Shown here piece after piece: positions 42,733 through 50,559 of a DNA stretch of 64,000 nt. Numbering within the stretch: position 1 is the stretch's first letter; every line of letters starts with the position of its first letter. Under the pieces are notes generated by a model, which made no database searches, was not told the origin of the DNA, and saw only the letters and a list, made by a program, of their open reading frames with translations. The position numbers and the translations under genes were made by a program. This DNA is from JAKJEP01 sp964580995 (GTDB lineage: Bacteria; Planctomycetota; Phycisphaerae; Sedimentisphaerales; SM23-30), in NCBI GenBank assembly GCA_964580995.1, contig CAZOMV010000017.1, forward strand, positions 1 to 64,000. The letters are read 5' to 3'.

Positions 42733-44178
42733 ATGAACAAGGGAAAAGTAATACAGGTCATCGGCAGCACGTTTGATGTGGAATTTGCCGAAGAGCATCT
42801 TCCTTCGCTGCACAATGCCTTGAAAATTGATGCCGCGGTTAAGGGAAATACCATTAAGGTGGTGGGGGAAGTGCAGCAGCATCTGGGGGGCGGCAAGGTC
42901 CGCGCCATTGCGCTAGGTTCCACGGACGGTTTGGCACGCGGGGTGGAGGTGCTGGATACGGAGGCCCCGGTGAAGGTTCCCGTCGGGCCGGCTACTCTCG
43001 GCCGGGTGTTCAATCTGCTGGGAGAGCCGATCGATCGCAGAGGCCCGGTGCAGGCCGAGGAATTTCGGCCGATTCATCGCGATCCGCCGGAGTTTACCGA
43101 TCTCTCCTCCAAAACCGAAATGTTCGAAACGGGGATCAAGGTGATTGATTTACTCTGTCCGCTGGTTCGCGGCGGCAAGTGCGGTTTGTTCGGCGGGGCG
43201 GGGGTGGGCAAAACCGTGGTAATTCAGGAGTTGATTGCCCGGCTGGCCCGTTTTCACAGCGGGTATTCCTGTTTTGCCGGGGTGGGCGAACGGACGCGGG
43301 AGGGCAATGACCTCTGGCTGGAGATGCAGGAAGCCAAGATCGGCGATACCGGCAAGAGCGTGCTGGACCAGACAGTGATGGTATTCGGGCAGATGAACGA
43401 GCCGCCGGGCGCCCGTTTGCGAGTTGCCTTGACGGCCCTGACCATGGCGGAATATTTCCGGGATCAGACCGGCGCCGATACGCTGCTGTTTATCGATAAT
43501 ATATTTCGTTTTTCCCAGGCAGGCTCCGAAGTATCGGCACTGCTGGGCCGGATGCCCTCGGCGGTAGGGTATCAGCCGACACTGGCTACGGAAATGGGGG
43601 ATTTACAGGAACGGATTACCTCCACGGATAAAGGGGCGGTGACTTCCATCCAGGCGGTGTATGTGCCAGCGGATGACTATACCGATCCTGCCCCGGCGAC
43701 GACCTTTACACATCTGGATTCCTCGGTGAACCTGCAGCGGTCGATTACGGAAAAGGGGATTTATCCGGCGGTAGATCCGCTGGAATCGACCAGCCGGATT
43801 CTCGATCCCAATGTTGTGGGCCAGCGGCATTACGCGGTGGCCCGGCAGGTGCAGGAATATCTGCAGCGGTATCGGGATTTGCAGGATATTATCGCGATTC
43901 TCGGAGTCGATGAGTTGAGCGAGGAGGACAAACTGGTAGTATCGCGGGCACGGAAGATTGAGCGGTTTTTATCCCAGCCGTTTCTGGTAGCCGAAACCTT
44001 TACCGGTATGCCGGGAAAATATACCAGCCTGGAGGATACCATTCGCAGCTTTGAGGAGCTTTGTCAGGGCAAGTGGGATGCACTGCCGGAATCGGCGTTT
44101 ATGTATGTGGGTGTGATCGAAGAAGCGGCGGAGAAGGCACGCAAAATGGAAATGTCTTCATCCGCATCCGGCAAATGA
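42733..44178 (+). CDS. atpD: ATP synthase F1 subunit beta
   Basis: F1 catalytic beta subunit, 481 residues. The Walker A motif is GGAGVGKT at 154-161; GERTREGNDLW carries the catalytic Glu, Walker B is LLFIDNIFRFSQAGSEVSALLGRMPSAVGYQ, and YVPADDYTDPAPATTF is standard. All catalytic residues appear present. Position between gamma and epsilon is canonical. Confidence 0.98.
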   Translation: MNKGKVIQVIGSTFDVEFAEEHLPSLHNALKIDAAVKGNTIKVVGEVQQHLGGGKVRAIALGSTDGLARGVEVLDTEAPVKVPVGPATLGRVFNLLGEPIDRRGPVQAEEFRPIHRDPPEFTDLSSKTEMFETGIKVIDLLCPLVRGGKCGLFGGAGVGKTVVIQELIARLARFHSGYSCFAGVGERTREGNDLWLEMQEAKIGDTGKSVLDQTVMVFGQMNEPPGARLRVALTALTMAEYFRDQTGADTLLFIDNIFRFSQAGSEVSALLGRMPSAVGYQPTLATEMGDLQERITSTDKGAVTSIQAVYVPADDYTDPAPATTFTHLDSSVNLQRSITEKGIYPAVDPLESTSRILDPNVVGQRHYAVARQVQEYLQRYRDLQDIIAILGVDELSEEDKLVVSRARKIERFLSQPFLVAETFTGMPGKYTSLEDTIRSFEELCQGKWDALPESAFMYVGVIEEAAEKARKMEMSSSASGK

Positions 44179-44199
44179 TTTTGATCCTGGAAGGAAACG

Positions 44200-44631
44200 A
44201 TGGTTGCAGCAGTTCCCAATATTACATTTACTCTTGTCACACCGGAAGCTAAGGTGGCAGAGGAAAAGGTGTTTGATGTGATTTTGCCGACCCACGATGG
44301 ATTTGTAGGAATTCTGCCGAATCACGCCCCTTTGCTTTCCAAATTGGGGCAGGGGATACTGCGTTATCATGATGAATTGATGGGGGAAAAGAATTATTAT
44401 GTCGAGGGTGGGTTTGTGCAGGTCCGCGAAAACAAAGTGATGATTCTTACCCGGCAGGCGGTGGCCAGGGGGGAAGTGAGTACGGCGGAGGCGGAACATC
44501 AGCTTCGTCAGGCGGAGGCAATGTCCGCTGCAACCACAAAAGAGATGGCGGCTCGATTTCAGGCGGTTCAACGGGCCAAACACCTGATCGCCTTATCCCA
44601 ACTGCCCGTCGGCGGGAAGACTTTCGTATAG
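44200..44631 (+). CDS. atpC: ATP synthase F1 subunit epsilon
   Basis: F1 epsilon subunit, 143 residues. The N-terminal beta sandwich contains KVFDVILPTHDGFVGILPNHAPLLSKLGQG, the family signature; the C-terminal helices are present (AEHQLRQAEAMSAATTKEMAARFQAVQRAKH). Its 3' end overlaps the convergent nadD gene by 39 bases, so the operon has no room for a separate terminator here. Confidence 0.93.
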   Translation: MVAAVPNITFTLVTPEAKVAEEKVFDVILPTHDGFVGILPNHAPLLSKLGQGILRYHDELMGEKNYYVEGGFVQVRENKVMILTRQAVARGEVSTAEAEHQLRQAEAMSAATTKEMAARFQAVQRAKHLIALSQLPVGGKTFV

Positions 44632-45237
44632 TTTATTCCGGAATATGTAATTCCGTACCGGTTCGGGCACGAGATACCGTAGGGATAAACCGTGGCGGAT
44701 ACGATGGCGAATATCGGTAGCCGAGATGTCGAGCAGGGGGGTCGAAAGCAGGTTTTTTTGTAAGTGGGCGATCTGGGAATTATCGAGAATATGGTTAAAT
44801 CGGTCCCAGGAATATTGATTATAATGGGGGCGGCCGGCGGTGACAATCGTGGATTCCTCCACCAACTGCCTGATTTTATACCAGCCGGGCAGTTCCTCAA
44901 TACTGTCTGCGCCAACGAGCCAGTATAACGGCAATTCCGGTCCATATTTTTTGCGAAAATAACGGACGGTATCCAGTGTATAGCTGGGGCCTTCCCGGTG
45001 GAGTTCGCAATCCGAGACCTCAAAAAGCGGATCGCCTTCCACGGCCAGACGCGCCATCGCCAGCCGGTTTTGGGCATCGGCAGCTACGCGATCCTGCTTA
45101 TGGGGCGGCAGGGCGGAGGGGATCAATATGATTTTTTTCACACCCAGTTGTTCGGCGGCACTGCGGCTGACAATCAGATGGCCGTTGTGAATCGGATCAA
45201 ACGTGCCGCCGAATAATAATATGCCATTCTCATTCAT
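44593..45237 (-). CDS. nadD: Nicotinate-nucleotide adenylyltransferase
   Basis: NAD biosynthesis enzyme, 214 residues, adenylating nicotinate mononucleotide. The nucleotidyltransferase motif is LLFGGTFDPIHNGHLIVS near the N-terminus (GxFDPxHxGH), and the late motif ISATDIRHRIRHGLSLRYLVPEPV is the ISxTxIR sequence of NadD. WLVGADSIEELPGWYKI also fits the family. Its C-terminal 13 codons overlap the end of atpC on the other strand. It lies 18 bases after the ThuA-like gene on the same strand and may share its transcript. Confidence 0.93.
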   Translation of the reverse strand: MNENGILLFGGTFDPIHNGHLIVSRSAAEQLGVKKIILIPSALPPHKQDRVAADAQNRLAMARLAVEGDPLFEVSDCELHREGPSYTLDTVRYFRKKYGPELPLYWLVGADSIEELPGWYKIRQLVEESTIVTAGRPHYNQYSWDRFNHILDNSQIAHLQKNLLSTPLLDISATDIRHRIRHGLSLRYLVPEPVRNYIFRNKLYESLPADGQLG

Positions 45238-45255
45238 TCTGACACCGCGATGGGA

Positions 45256-46242
45256 TCATTTGCCGCTGCCGCTGACCGGCCGGTTCCACTTTTCGATCCA
45301 CTTTCGAATATCCTTTTCCCCCCAACTGTCCGGTTGAGGTTCGTCCTGACCGGCGGCTAATTCTTCCAGGGCAGGTTCGCGGGAAGCAACGCCTTCGGCG
45401 GGCACTTCCGCGCCGGTAATCCAGACCAGCGCATTCAGAATGAATTTACGATACTCATTATGCGCCCAGTTCCAGTGCGCGTGGCCGCCGGTGAATCCGA
45501 ATCCCCGCCCGCCGTCTTGGCGTTCATAGGCCCAGGCCACATGCTCAGGTTGGCCGACCCGTTGGCGAACATGGGGATTGCCGCTATAGGGTCCTTCTTC
45601 CTGCTCAAAGGCCCGTTTGGGGGGGATGGCGGTCAGCAGGGGGGTGACGCCTTTCATGTCCTCCGCGAAACGCATGTGGAAATACCATTCGTCCAGAATT
45701 TTGAAGGGTTTGACGCCGCGGGTAATGGGATGTTCCGGAAATGTTTCAAAATTCGGTTCCCAGAACGGATTGACAGACCAGTTCGGCTCAAAATACCCCC
45801 CGATCCACTTCAGCAGGAAATTACTTTTTTCCTGGTCCTCGACGATCAGGGAAAAATGCAGCCAGGCGATCCCCACCCCCTTTTGGGCCAGCCGGTCGAT
45901 TTCCGCAAAATGGCCGTCCATGGGATGCTCCTTGCTGCCGTCGCAATAAATGACAATCCCGTCCGCGTCGTCGAGTATGGCTGGATCGCTCGGCCAGCCG
46001 TTGGTTTGCACCACCGCCAGAATACCGGGCATATTCTCGTTGAGATATTCTGCTAGCAGCAGGCAACCGGTGTTGTGTTCATGCAGGCCATACCCGTGAC
46101 TGCCCGGCCCGGCAATAAATACCAGTTTTTTCTGGTTTGCGACTTTTCCCGGTGGGGGGGTGGATTTTCGGCAGGCTGAGGAAAGAAAGCAGAAACCGAG
46201 GAGGATCGCCAAGAAAATAACTATTTTATGATTCTTTTTCAT
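45256..46242 (-). CDS. ThuA-like domain lipoprotein
   Basis: A 328-residue lipoprotein with a signal MKKNHKIVIFLAILLGFCFLSSAC (lipobox LSSAC, Cys24) and a ThuA-like domain (class-I glutamine amidotransferase-like fold): KLVFIAGPGSHGYGLHEHNTGCLLLAEYLN, then GIVIYCDGSKEHPMDGH, ITRGVKPFKILDEWYFHMRF and GGRGFGFTGGHAHWNW. Such proteins are common in Planctomycetes and often connected with sugar catabolism, but the reaction is unknown. The start at ATG 46242 overlaps the trpF end by 17 bases; an upstream TTG at 46263 with aagga nearby is an alternative. It may be an end-of-operon addition to trp. Confidence 0.8.
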   Translation of the reverse strand: MKKNHKIVIFLAILLGFCFLSSACRKSTPPPGKVANQKKLVFIAGPGSHGYGLHEHNTGCLLLAEYLNENMPGILAVVQTNGWPSDPAILDDADGIVIYCDGSKEHPMDGHFAEIDRLAQKGVGIAWLHFSLIVEDQEKSNFLLKWIGGYFEPNWSVNPFWEPNFETFPEHPITRGVKPFKILDEWYFHMRFAEDMKGVTPLLTAIPPKRAFEQEEGPYSGNPHVRQRVGQPEHVAWAYERQDGGRGFGFTGGHAHWNWAHNEYRKFILNALVWITGAEVPAEGVASREPALEELAAGQDEPQPDSWGEKDIRKWIEKWNRPVSGSGK

Positions 46243-46858
46243 AATATTTTCTGATGTTCGCAAAAAGTTCCTTCATTTTGCCGGTATCCTTGATACCCGG
46301 CTCTTTTTCCACGCCGCTGCACAAATCAATGCCATAGGTGCCGACTGCCAAAGCCTCTACTATATTATCCGGCCGGATCCCGCCGGCCAGAAAAATCTTT
46401 CTGCCGCCTGTCTGCCGAATCCAGCTCCAGTCGAAGGTGTGGCCGGTGCCTCCGTAGAGTTCTTTCCGAAAGGCGTCCAGCAGGATATAATCGGTCTGGT
46501 ATTCCTTGATCGGTTCGATATCTTCGGGCCGGCTGAGCCGCAGGGCCTTCATGACCGGTACCCCGAACTTCGCGACTGCCCGGCATTGTTCGGCGCTCTC
46601 ATCCCCGTGCAACTGGATCATATGCAATGGACATTGTCCCAGTACGGCCTGAATCACAGGGATATCCGCATTAACAAAGAGGCCAACGGTACCGGCATCT
46701 TTGGGCAGGGTATCGATGATTTTTTTTGCCTCCGACGGCTGGATGTAACGGGGGCTGGGCTTATAAAAATTAAAACCCAGCCAGTGGGCGCCATACCGCA
46801 GGGCCAAGTGGGCGTCGATCTCGTTGGTAAGGCCGCATATTTTAATGATAGCAGTCAA
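46226..46858 (-). CDS. trpF: Phosphoribosylanthranilate isomerase
   Basis: Third enzyme of this tryptophan block, 210 residues, converting phosphoribosylanthranilate to its ketose form. Motifs are IIKICGLTNEIDA (catalytic Cys in KICG), VGLFVNAD, IQLHGDE, DYILLDAF (catalytic Asp) and FLAGGIRPDNIVEAL, with DLCSGVEKEPGIKD near the C-terminus. The start is the TTG at 46858, with cctgagg upstream and only 7 bases after the trpD stop; a longer frame to 46975 would lie inside trpD. It overlaps the ThuA-like gene. Confidence 0.93.
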   Translation of the reverse strand: MTAIIKICGLTNEIDAHLALRYGAHWLGFNFYKPSPRYIQPSEAKKIIDTLPKDAGTVGLFVNADIPVIQAVLGQCPLHMIQLHGDESAEQCRAVAKFGVPVMKALRLSRPEDIEPIKEYQTDYILLDAFRKELYGGTGHTFDWSWIRQTGGRKIFLAGGIRPDNIVEALAVGTYGIDLCSGVEKEPGIKDTGKMKELFANIRKYYEKES

Positions 46859-46865
46859 AAAAACC

Positions 46866-47876
46866 TCAGGAATTCGAAATCCGAACCAGTTTTTCCAGGG
46901 TTCGGGCCGCCTGGCCGGAATCAATACTTTCCTTTGCTTTCCGGATTCCTTCGGCGAAACCGGGAGCTTGTCCACTTATCATAATGGCGGCGGCGGCATT
47001 GAGCAATACAATATCCCGGCAGGGACCGGTCTTTTTATTCTCAAGGATGTCGCGGGTAATCGCAACATTTTTTTCCAGCGACCCGCCAGCCAGGTCCGCC
47101 AATTCCGCTTGGGCCAGCCCGTAATCGCTGTAATCCACCGTATGCCGCGTGATTTGCCGGTCACGAAGCTCCATCATATCTGTCGGCCCGCAGGTGGTGA
47201 ACTCATCCATCCCTTCCCCGTGTACCACCATGGCCCGGCTGACGCCCAGCAGCTTCAGAGCTTCCGCCATCACCGGCAGCAAATAGGGTTTGGCCACGCC
47301 GATGATCTGGAGGGGAACATTGGCCGGATTGGCCAGCGGTCCCAGCACATTGAAGGCCGTCCGGAACCCCAGGGCCTTGCGGATCGGCTGCACGTACTTC
47401 ATGGTGGGGTGGTGGCTCGGCGCAAACATAAATCCGATATGGGCCTGATCGATGCATTGTTCGATTATTCCCGGCGCCGCGTCGATTTTCACCCCCAGGG
47501 CCGCCAGCAAATCGGCCGACCCGCATTTGCTGGTAATGGCGCGGTTGCCGTGTTTGGCCATCGCCACTCCGGCCCCGGCTGCCACAATCGCCGCGGTGGT
47601 GCTGATATTGAAGGTGGCCTGACCGTCCCCGCCCGTGCCGACCAGATCCACCAGCGGTCTGGCCTGCGGGCGAACCGGTACCGCATGATCGCGCATGGCA
47701 CGGGCCATCCCGGCCATTTCCTCGGCTGTTTCCCCTTTGGCTGCCAACGCTGTCAAAAACCCGGCAATTTCCACTTCGCCGCATTTACCGTCCAGAATGG
47801 CGTTCAAAGCAGACTGGGCTTCCGAAAAACTCAGGTTTCCCTTATTCAGTATTTTTTGGGTATATTCCAGCAGCAT
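46866..47876 (-). CDS. trpD: Anthranilate phosphoribosyltransferase
   Basis: Second enzyme of the tryptophan pathway, 336 residues. The PRPP-binding motif is LVGTGGDGQATFNISTTAAIVAAGAG, followed by KHGNRAITSKCGSADLLAALG and, later, RTAFNVLGPLANPANV and VVHGEGMDEFTTCGPT. Length is typical. It begins 15 bases after the trpE(G) stop and ends 7 bases before trpF, so the three are one operon. Confidence 0.96.
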   Translation of the reverse strand: MLLEYTQKILNKGNLSFSEAQSALNAILDGKCGEVEIAGFLTALAAKGETAEEMAGMARAMRDHAVPVRPQARPLVDLVGTGGDGQATFNISTTAAIVAAGAGVAMAKHGNRAITSKCGSADLLAALGVKIDAAPGIIEQCIDQAHIGFMFAPSHHPTMKYVQPIRKALGFRTAFNVLGPLANPANVPLQIIGVAKPYLLPVMAEALKLLGVSRAMVVHGEGMDEFTTCGPTDMMELRDRQITRHTVDYSDYGLAQAELADLAGGSLEKNVAITRDILENKKTGPCRDIVLLNAAAAIMISGQAPGFAEGIRKAKESIDSGQAARTLEKLVRISNS

Positions 47877-47891
47877 AACACACTCCTGTTT

Positions 47892-50033
47892 TCATTGGGC
47901 TAGCATCTCAATCACATTGGCCATAATCTTGATTCCGATATCATCCTGCAGGGTTAAAATCGATTCCGGGTGAAACTGGACCGACGCGATTTTCAGCTTT
48001 TTATGCTGTAAGGCCATAATGACTCCGTCCTCGGTTTTCGCGGTCACTTCCAGACAATCCGGCACCGTCTGCGGCTTCACATACAGGCTATGATAGCGGC
48101 CGGCATAGAACGGATTGGGAATATCCGCAAAAATCCCTTTTTCATTATGGGTAACGATGGATTCCTTGCCGTGCATCGGTTCCGGCAACACCCCCAGCTC
48201 CGCCCCGAAATATTCCGCGATTCCCTGATGCCCCAGGCATACCCCAAAAACCGGCAAATTTCGCTTTACCGCCTCGCCGACCAGTTCGGGAATGTGCTGA
48301 TCCCGCGGCGTTTTGGGACCGGGGGATATGAATACCAGGTTGGGTTTAATCTCATCCATTTTTTCCGGCTTGAATCCGGCCCGCAAAGTAATGACCTCGA
48401 CTCCGGTCTGCCGGACATAATTGGCCAGCGTATGCACAAAGCTGTCCTGGCAATCGACAAAGAGAATTCGTTTGCCGGCCTGCATCTTTCCCAGATGTTT
48501 GAATCGGTTTTCCGGTGTGTAATCTTCGATGGTGACGGCGTTCAGAAATGCCTCCGCTTTCAGCCGGGTTTCCTTTTCCTCTTCCGCCGGGATCGAGTCA
48601 AACAAGAGTGTGGCCCCAGCCCGCACCGTTGCCACTTTATCCCGTAACTGGACCGTTCGGATGGTCACGCCGGTATTCAATTGGCCGTTAAACGTGAACA
48701 GCCCCACGCAGCCGCTGTACCATTGCCGCGGGCTGTTTTCCAGATTCTCAATGGTTTGCATGGCAATCGGTTTGGGCGAGCCGGTCATGGTGCAGGTCCA
48801 CATATGCGTCAAAAACGCATCGAACATATCATAGCCTTCCAGCAAATCCCCTTTGACATGATCAACCGTGTGAAACAGCTTCGAATAGCTTTCCACCATA
48901 CGCCGCCCGACCAGCTTCACCGTTCCGGGCCGGCAAACACGCGATTTGTCATTCCGGTCCACATCGGTGCACATCGTCAGCTCCGACTCATCTTTTTTGG
49001 AAGTTAACAGGGTCAGTATCTGCTCGGCGTCCTTCATCGGGCTGCCGCCCCGCCGCACCGTCCCGCTGATCGGGCTGGTTTCCACTTCAATCCCATCGAC
49101 ACGGACATACATCTCCGGTGACGCTCCGATCAATTGTTCATCCCCTAGATTGATCAGAAAATCATAGGGACTGGGATTGTTCTTCCGCAGCCGCCCGAAA
49201 ATCTCCGTCGGCCAGTACCCGCATTTTACCTTGAATACCTGCGACAGAACCACTTCAAAAAAATCGCCCTGTTTGCAGCCCTGGCGGATTTGCTCCACTT
49301 TCTCGGCATATTCTCCTTCTTTATGATCGCATTCGATTTCCGTCGAGGTGATGCTCCGTTGAGGCAGTTTATACCGTTTCCCTTCCACGGGGATGCCTTC
49401 GGTACTCTGCCCGTCAGGCCCGGTGAATTCATAAGACAGACGAAAGGCCTGCTGCTTCTGATGATCGATCGCCTCCACCCGGTCCGGCAGAAACAGATGG
49501 CAATCTTTCTGGGTTTCGGTTCGCTGGTGTTTCAGTTCAACCGGCTCAAACTGAAAAACCAGGTCGTACCCAAACGCCCCGAACATACTCAAATATTCAT
49601 CCGGACAAGCCATATGGTCACAAATCGCCCGCAGTACGGAAAAAATACTCGGCTGTTTACTCCGCTGCTCTTCGGGAAAATCATCCGGCATGGGCAGTAC
49701 CTGGCCGGTAATGACCTCGTCCCGAACTTCAGCCTCAGCCACATGCGGATGTTTTGTCACGGCCTCTGTCAACATACCCAGCAGGAGGATGCCGCGCTGG
49801 TTCAACGCCCGCAACTCAAACTGTCGGCCCCGGCAGATCATCTCCAGCGGCGGGTCCACAAACCCGATATCCCACCGGCTGTACCGGCCCGGATAGTCAT
49901 AATCGCTGGCCAGAATGCAGCCTTTGGCCTGATCGATATGTTTGTAAATGTGGCCCATCGCTTCTTGCATCGGCAGGCTTTCTTTGATGCGGATTACTGT
50001 GATTCCACCTTTCGTTACAAATGTCTCTTTCAT
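47892..50033 (-). CDS. trpE(G): Fused anthranilate synthase TrpE(G)
   Basis: Single-chain anthranilate synthase, 713 residues: TrpE component I (about 1-515) fused to TrpG glutamine amidotransferase (about 525-713). TrpE motifs are NPSPYDFLINLGDEQLIGASPEMYVRV, ETSPISGTVRRGGSPMKDAE and MTGSPKPIAM. TrpG has FVDCQDSFVHTLANYVRQTG, the catalytic Cys599 in FGVCLGHQG, and His688/Glu690 in FHPES. This fusion is the TrpE-clade3 arrangement of alphaproteobacteria (rhizobia, Azospirillum) and some other groups. The ATG at 50033, with ggag nine bases upstream, is preferred to the TTG at 50048. It is controlled by the upstream leader peptide and terminator. Confidence 0.96.
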   Translation of the reverse strand: MKETFVTKGGITVIRIKESLPMQEAMGHIYKHIDQAKGCILASDYDYPGRYSRWDIGFVDPPLEMICRGRQFELRALNQRGILLLGMLTEAVTKHPHVAEAEVRDEVITGQVLPMPDDFPEEQRSKQPSIFSVLRAICDHMACPDEYLSMFGAFGYDLVFQFEPVELKHQRTETQKDCHLFLPDRVEAIDHQKQQAFRLSYEFTGPDGQSTEGIPVEGKRYKLPQRSITSTEIECDHKEGEYAEKVEQIRQGCKQGDFFEVVLSQVFKVKCGYWPTEIFGRLRKNNPSPYDFLINLGDEQLIGASPEMYVRVDGIEVETSPISGTVRRGGSPMKDAEQILTLLTSKKDESELTMCTDVDRNDKSRVCRPGTVKLVGRRMVESYSKLFHTVDHVKGDLLEGYDMFDAFLTHMWTCTMTGSPKPIAMQTIENLENSPRQWYSGCVGLFTFNGQLNTGVTIRTVQLRDKVATVRAGATLLFDSIPAEEEKETRLKAEAFLNAVTIEDYTPENRFKHLGKMQAGKRILFVDCQDSFVHTLANYVRQTGVEVITLRAGFKPEKMDEIKPNLVFISPGPKTPRDQHIPELVGEAVKRNLPVFGVCLGHQGIAEYFGAELGVLPEPMHGKESIVTHNEKGIFADIPNPFYAGRYHSLYVKPQTVPDCLEVTAKTEDGVIMALQHKKLKIASVQFHPESILTLQDDIGIKIMANVIEMLAQ

Positions 50034-50046
50034 AATTTTTTTCTCC

Positions 50047-50083
50047 AAAAAAAAACCGCGGCCAATTTATTTTTGACCGCGGT
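50047..50083 (-). terminator. trp attenuator terminator
   Basis: On the transcript strand, accgcgg (50083-50077) pairs with ccgcggt (50061-50055), extended inward by tcaa/ttgg, and nine Ts follow (50055-50047) just before the trpE(G) ribosome binding site. It is a complete intrinsic terminator between leader peptide and structural gene. Confidence 0.85.
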
Positions 50084-50103
50084 CACTTGATCTGTGTATG
50101 TAC

Positions 50104-50147
50104 GTGGCGTCTAGCCGCCAAACCCGCGGTTATCTTGTCCACGCCAC
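50104..50147 (-). promoter_or_regulatory. trp attenuator alternative-pairing region
   Basis: gtggcgt overlapping the Trp codons (50147-50141 on the transcript strand) can pair with acgccac (50110-50104). The leader also contains a third accgcgg element (50130-50124) that can pair with the left arm of the terminator, giving an antiterminator. The layout fits classical 1:2/3:4 attenuation with a stalled ribosome deciding the outcome. Confidence 0.65.
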
Positions 50148-50182
50148 CACCAGCTATTTTTATTCACAAATTCCACTACCAT
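50111..50182 (-). CDS. trpL: trp leader peptide with three consecutive Trp codons
   Basis: A 23-codon open frame (ATG at 50182, TAG at 50113-50111) too short for ordinary gene finding. Residues 9-16 are NSWWWRGQ: three tandem Trp codons, expected by chance almost never. A ribosome binding site tggag lies ten bases before ATG. It sits between a sigma-70-like promoter and a terminator directly upstream of fused trpE(G). The same layout, a short leader with WWW before trpE(G), is known in Sinorhizobium and other rhizobia. It therefore measures charged tRNA-Trp. Confidence 0.9.
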   Translation of the reverse strand: MVVEFVNKNSWWWRGQDNRGFGG

Positions 50183-50505
50183 TTTCAAAACTCCATTACT
50201 CAATTTTATTTATTAAAACATATATTCCCCATTGCGTCAATCCCTATTTTACGTTTTTTAACTGAAGTTCTGCAAAAACGAAGCACTCGGATGAAGTAGC
50301 AAGATAAAAAGAGGTAAAATCTTGTAAATCAGGAAGTTATATGGACTCTGTCCAGGAGGATTATTGGACATCGTCGGATTGGGAAAAACGAATGATTATG
50401 AGGATTTTAACGGTTGGCAAAGATTTATAGCCGGGTTTTCCGTCCTTTATTCATTTCCTGTTTTTCCCTATCGGTTGTGGCTAAAGGTCTCTCCTTTCCG
50501 CTCCG
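50183..50505. other. Intergenic region between trp and chemotaxis operons
   Basis: About 320 bases between divergent operons. It holds the trp promoter at its left edge. Toward cheA no clear promoter boxes were identified. A 29-codon frame from 50341 is not supported by other evidence. Confidence 0.5.
50212..50240 (-). promoter_or_regulatory. Promoter of the trp operon
   Basis: On the minus strand, ttgacg (50240-50235), 17-base spacer, tttaat (50217-50212): five of six matches in both boxes. Transcription would start about 20-25 bases before the leader peptide. Confidence 0.7.
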
Positions 50506-50559
50506 ATGAGTAGGATAGTTGCCATAATATACGTCTATACCTTATGGATACAAAAAAAA

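Noticed and set aside
46824..47903. 359-codon open frame opposite trpD
   Set aside because: trpD is unambiguous on the other strand and the frame shows low-complexity His/Gln/Arg composition.
50341..50430. 29-codon frame upstream of cheA as a small gene
   Set aside because: No ribosome binding site, no conservation evidence, and composition like intergenic DNA.
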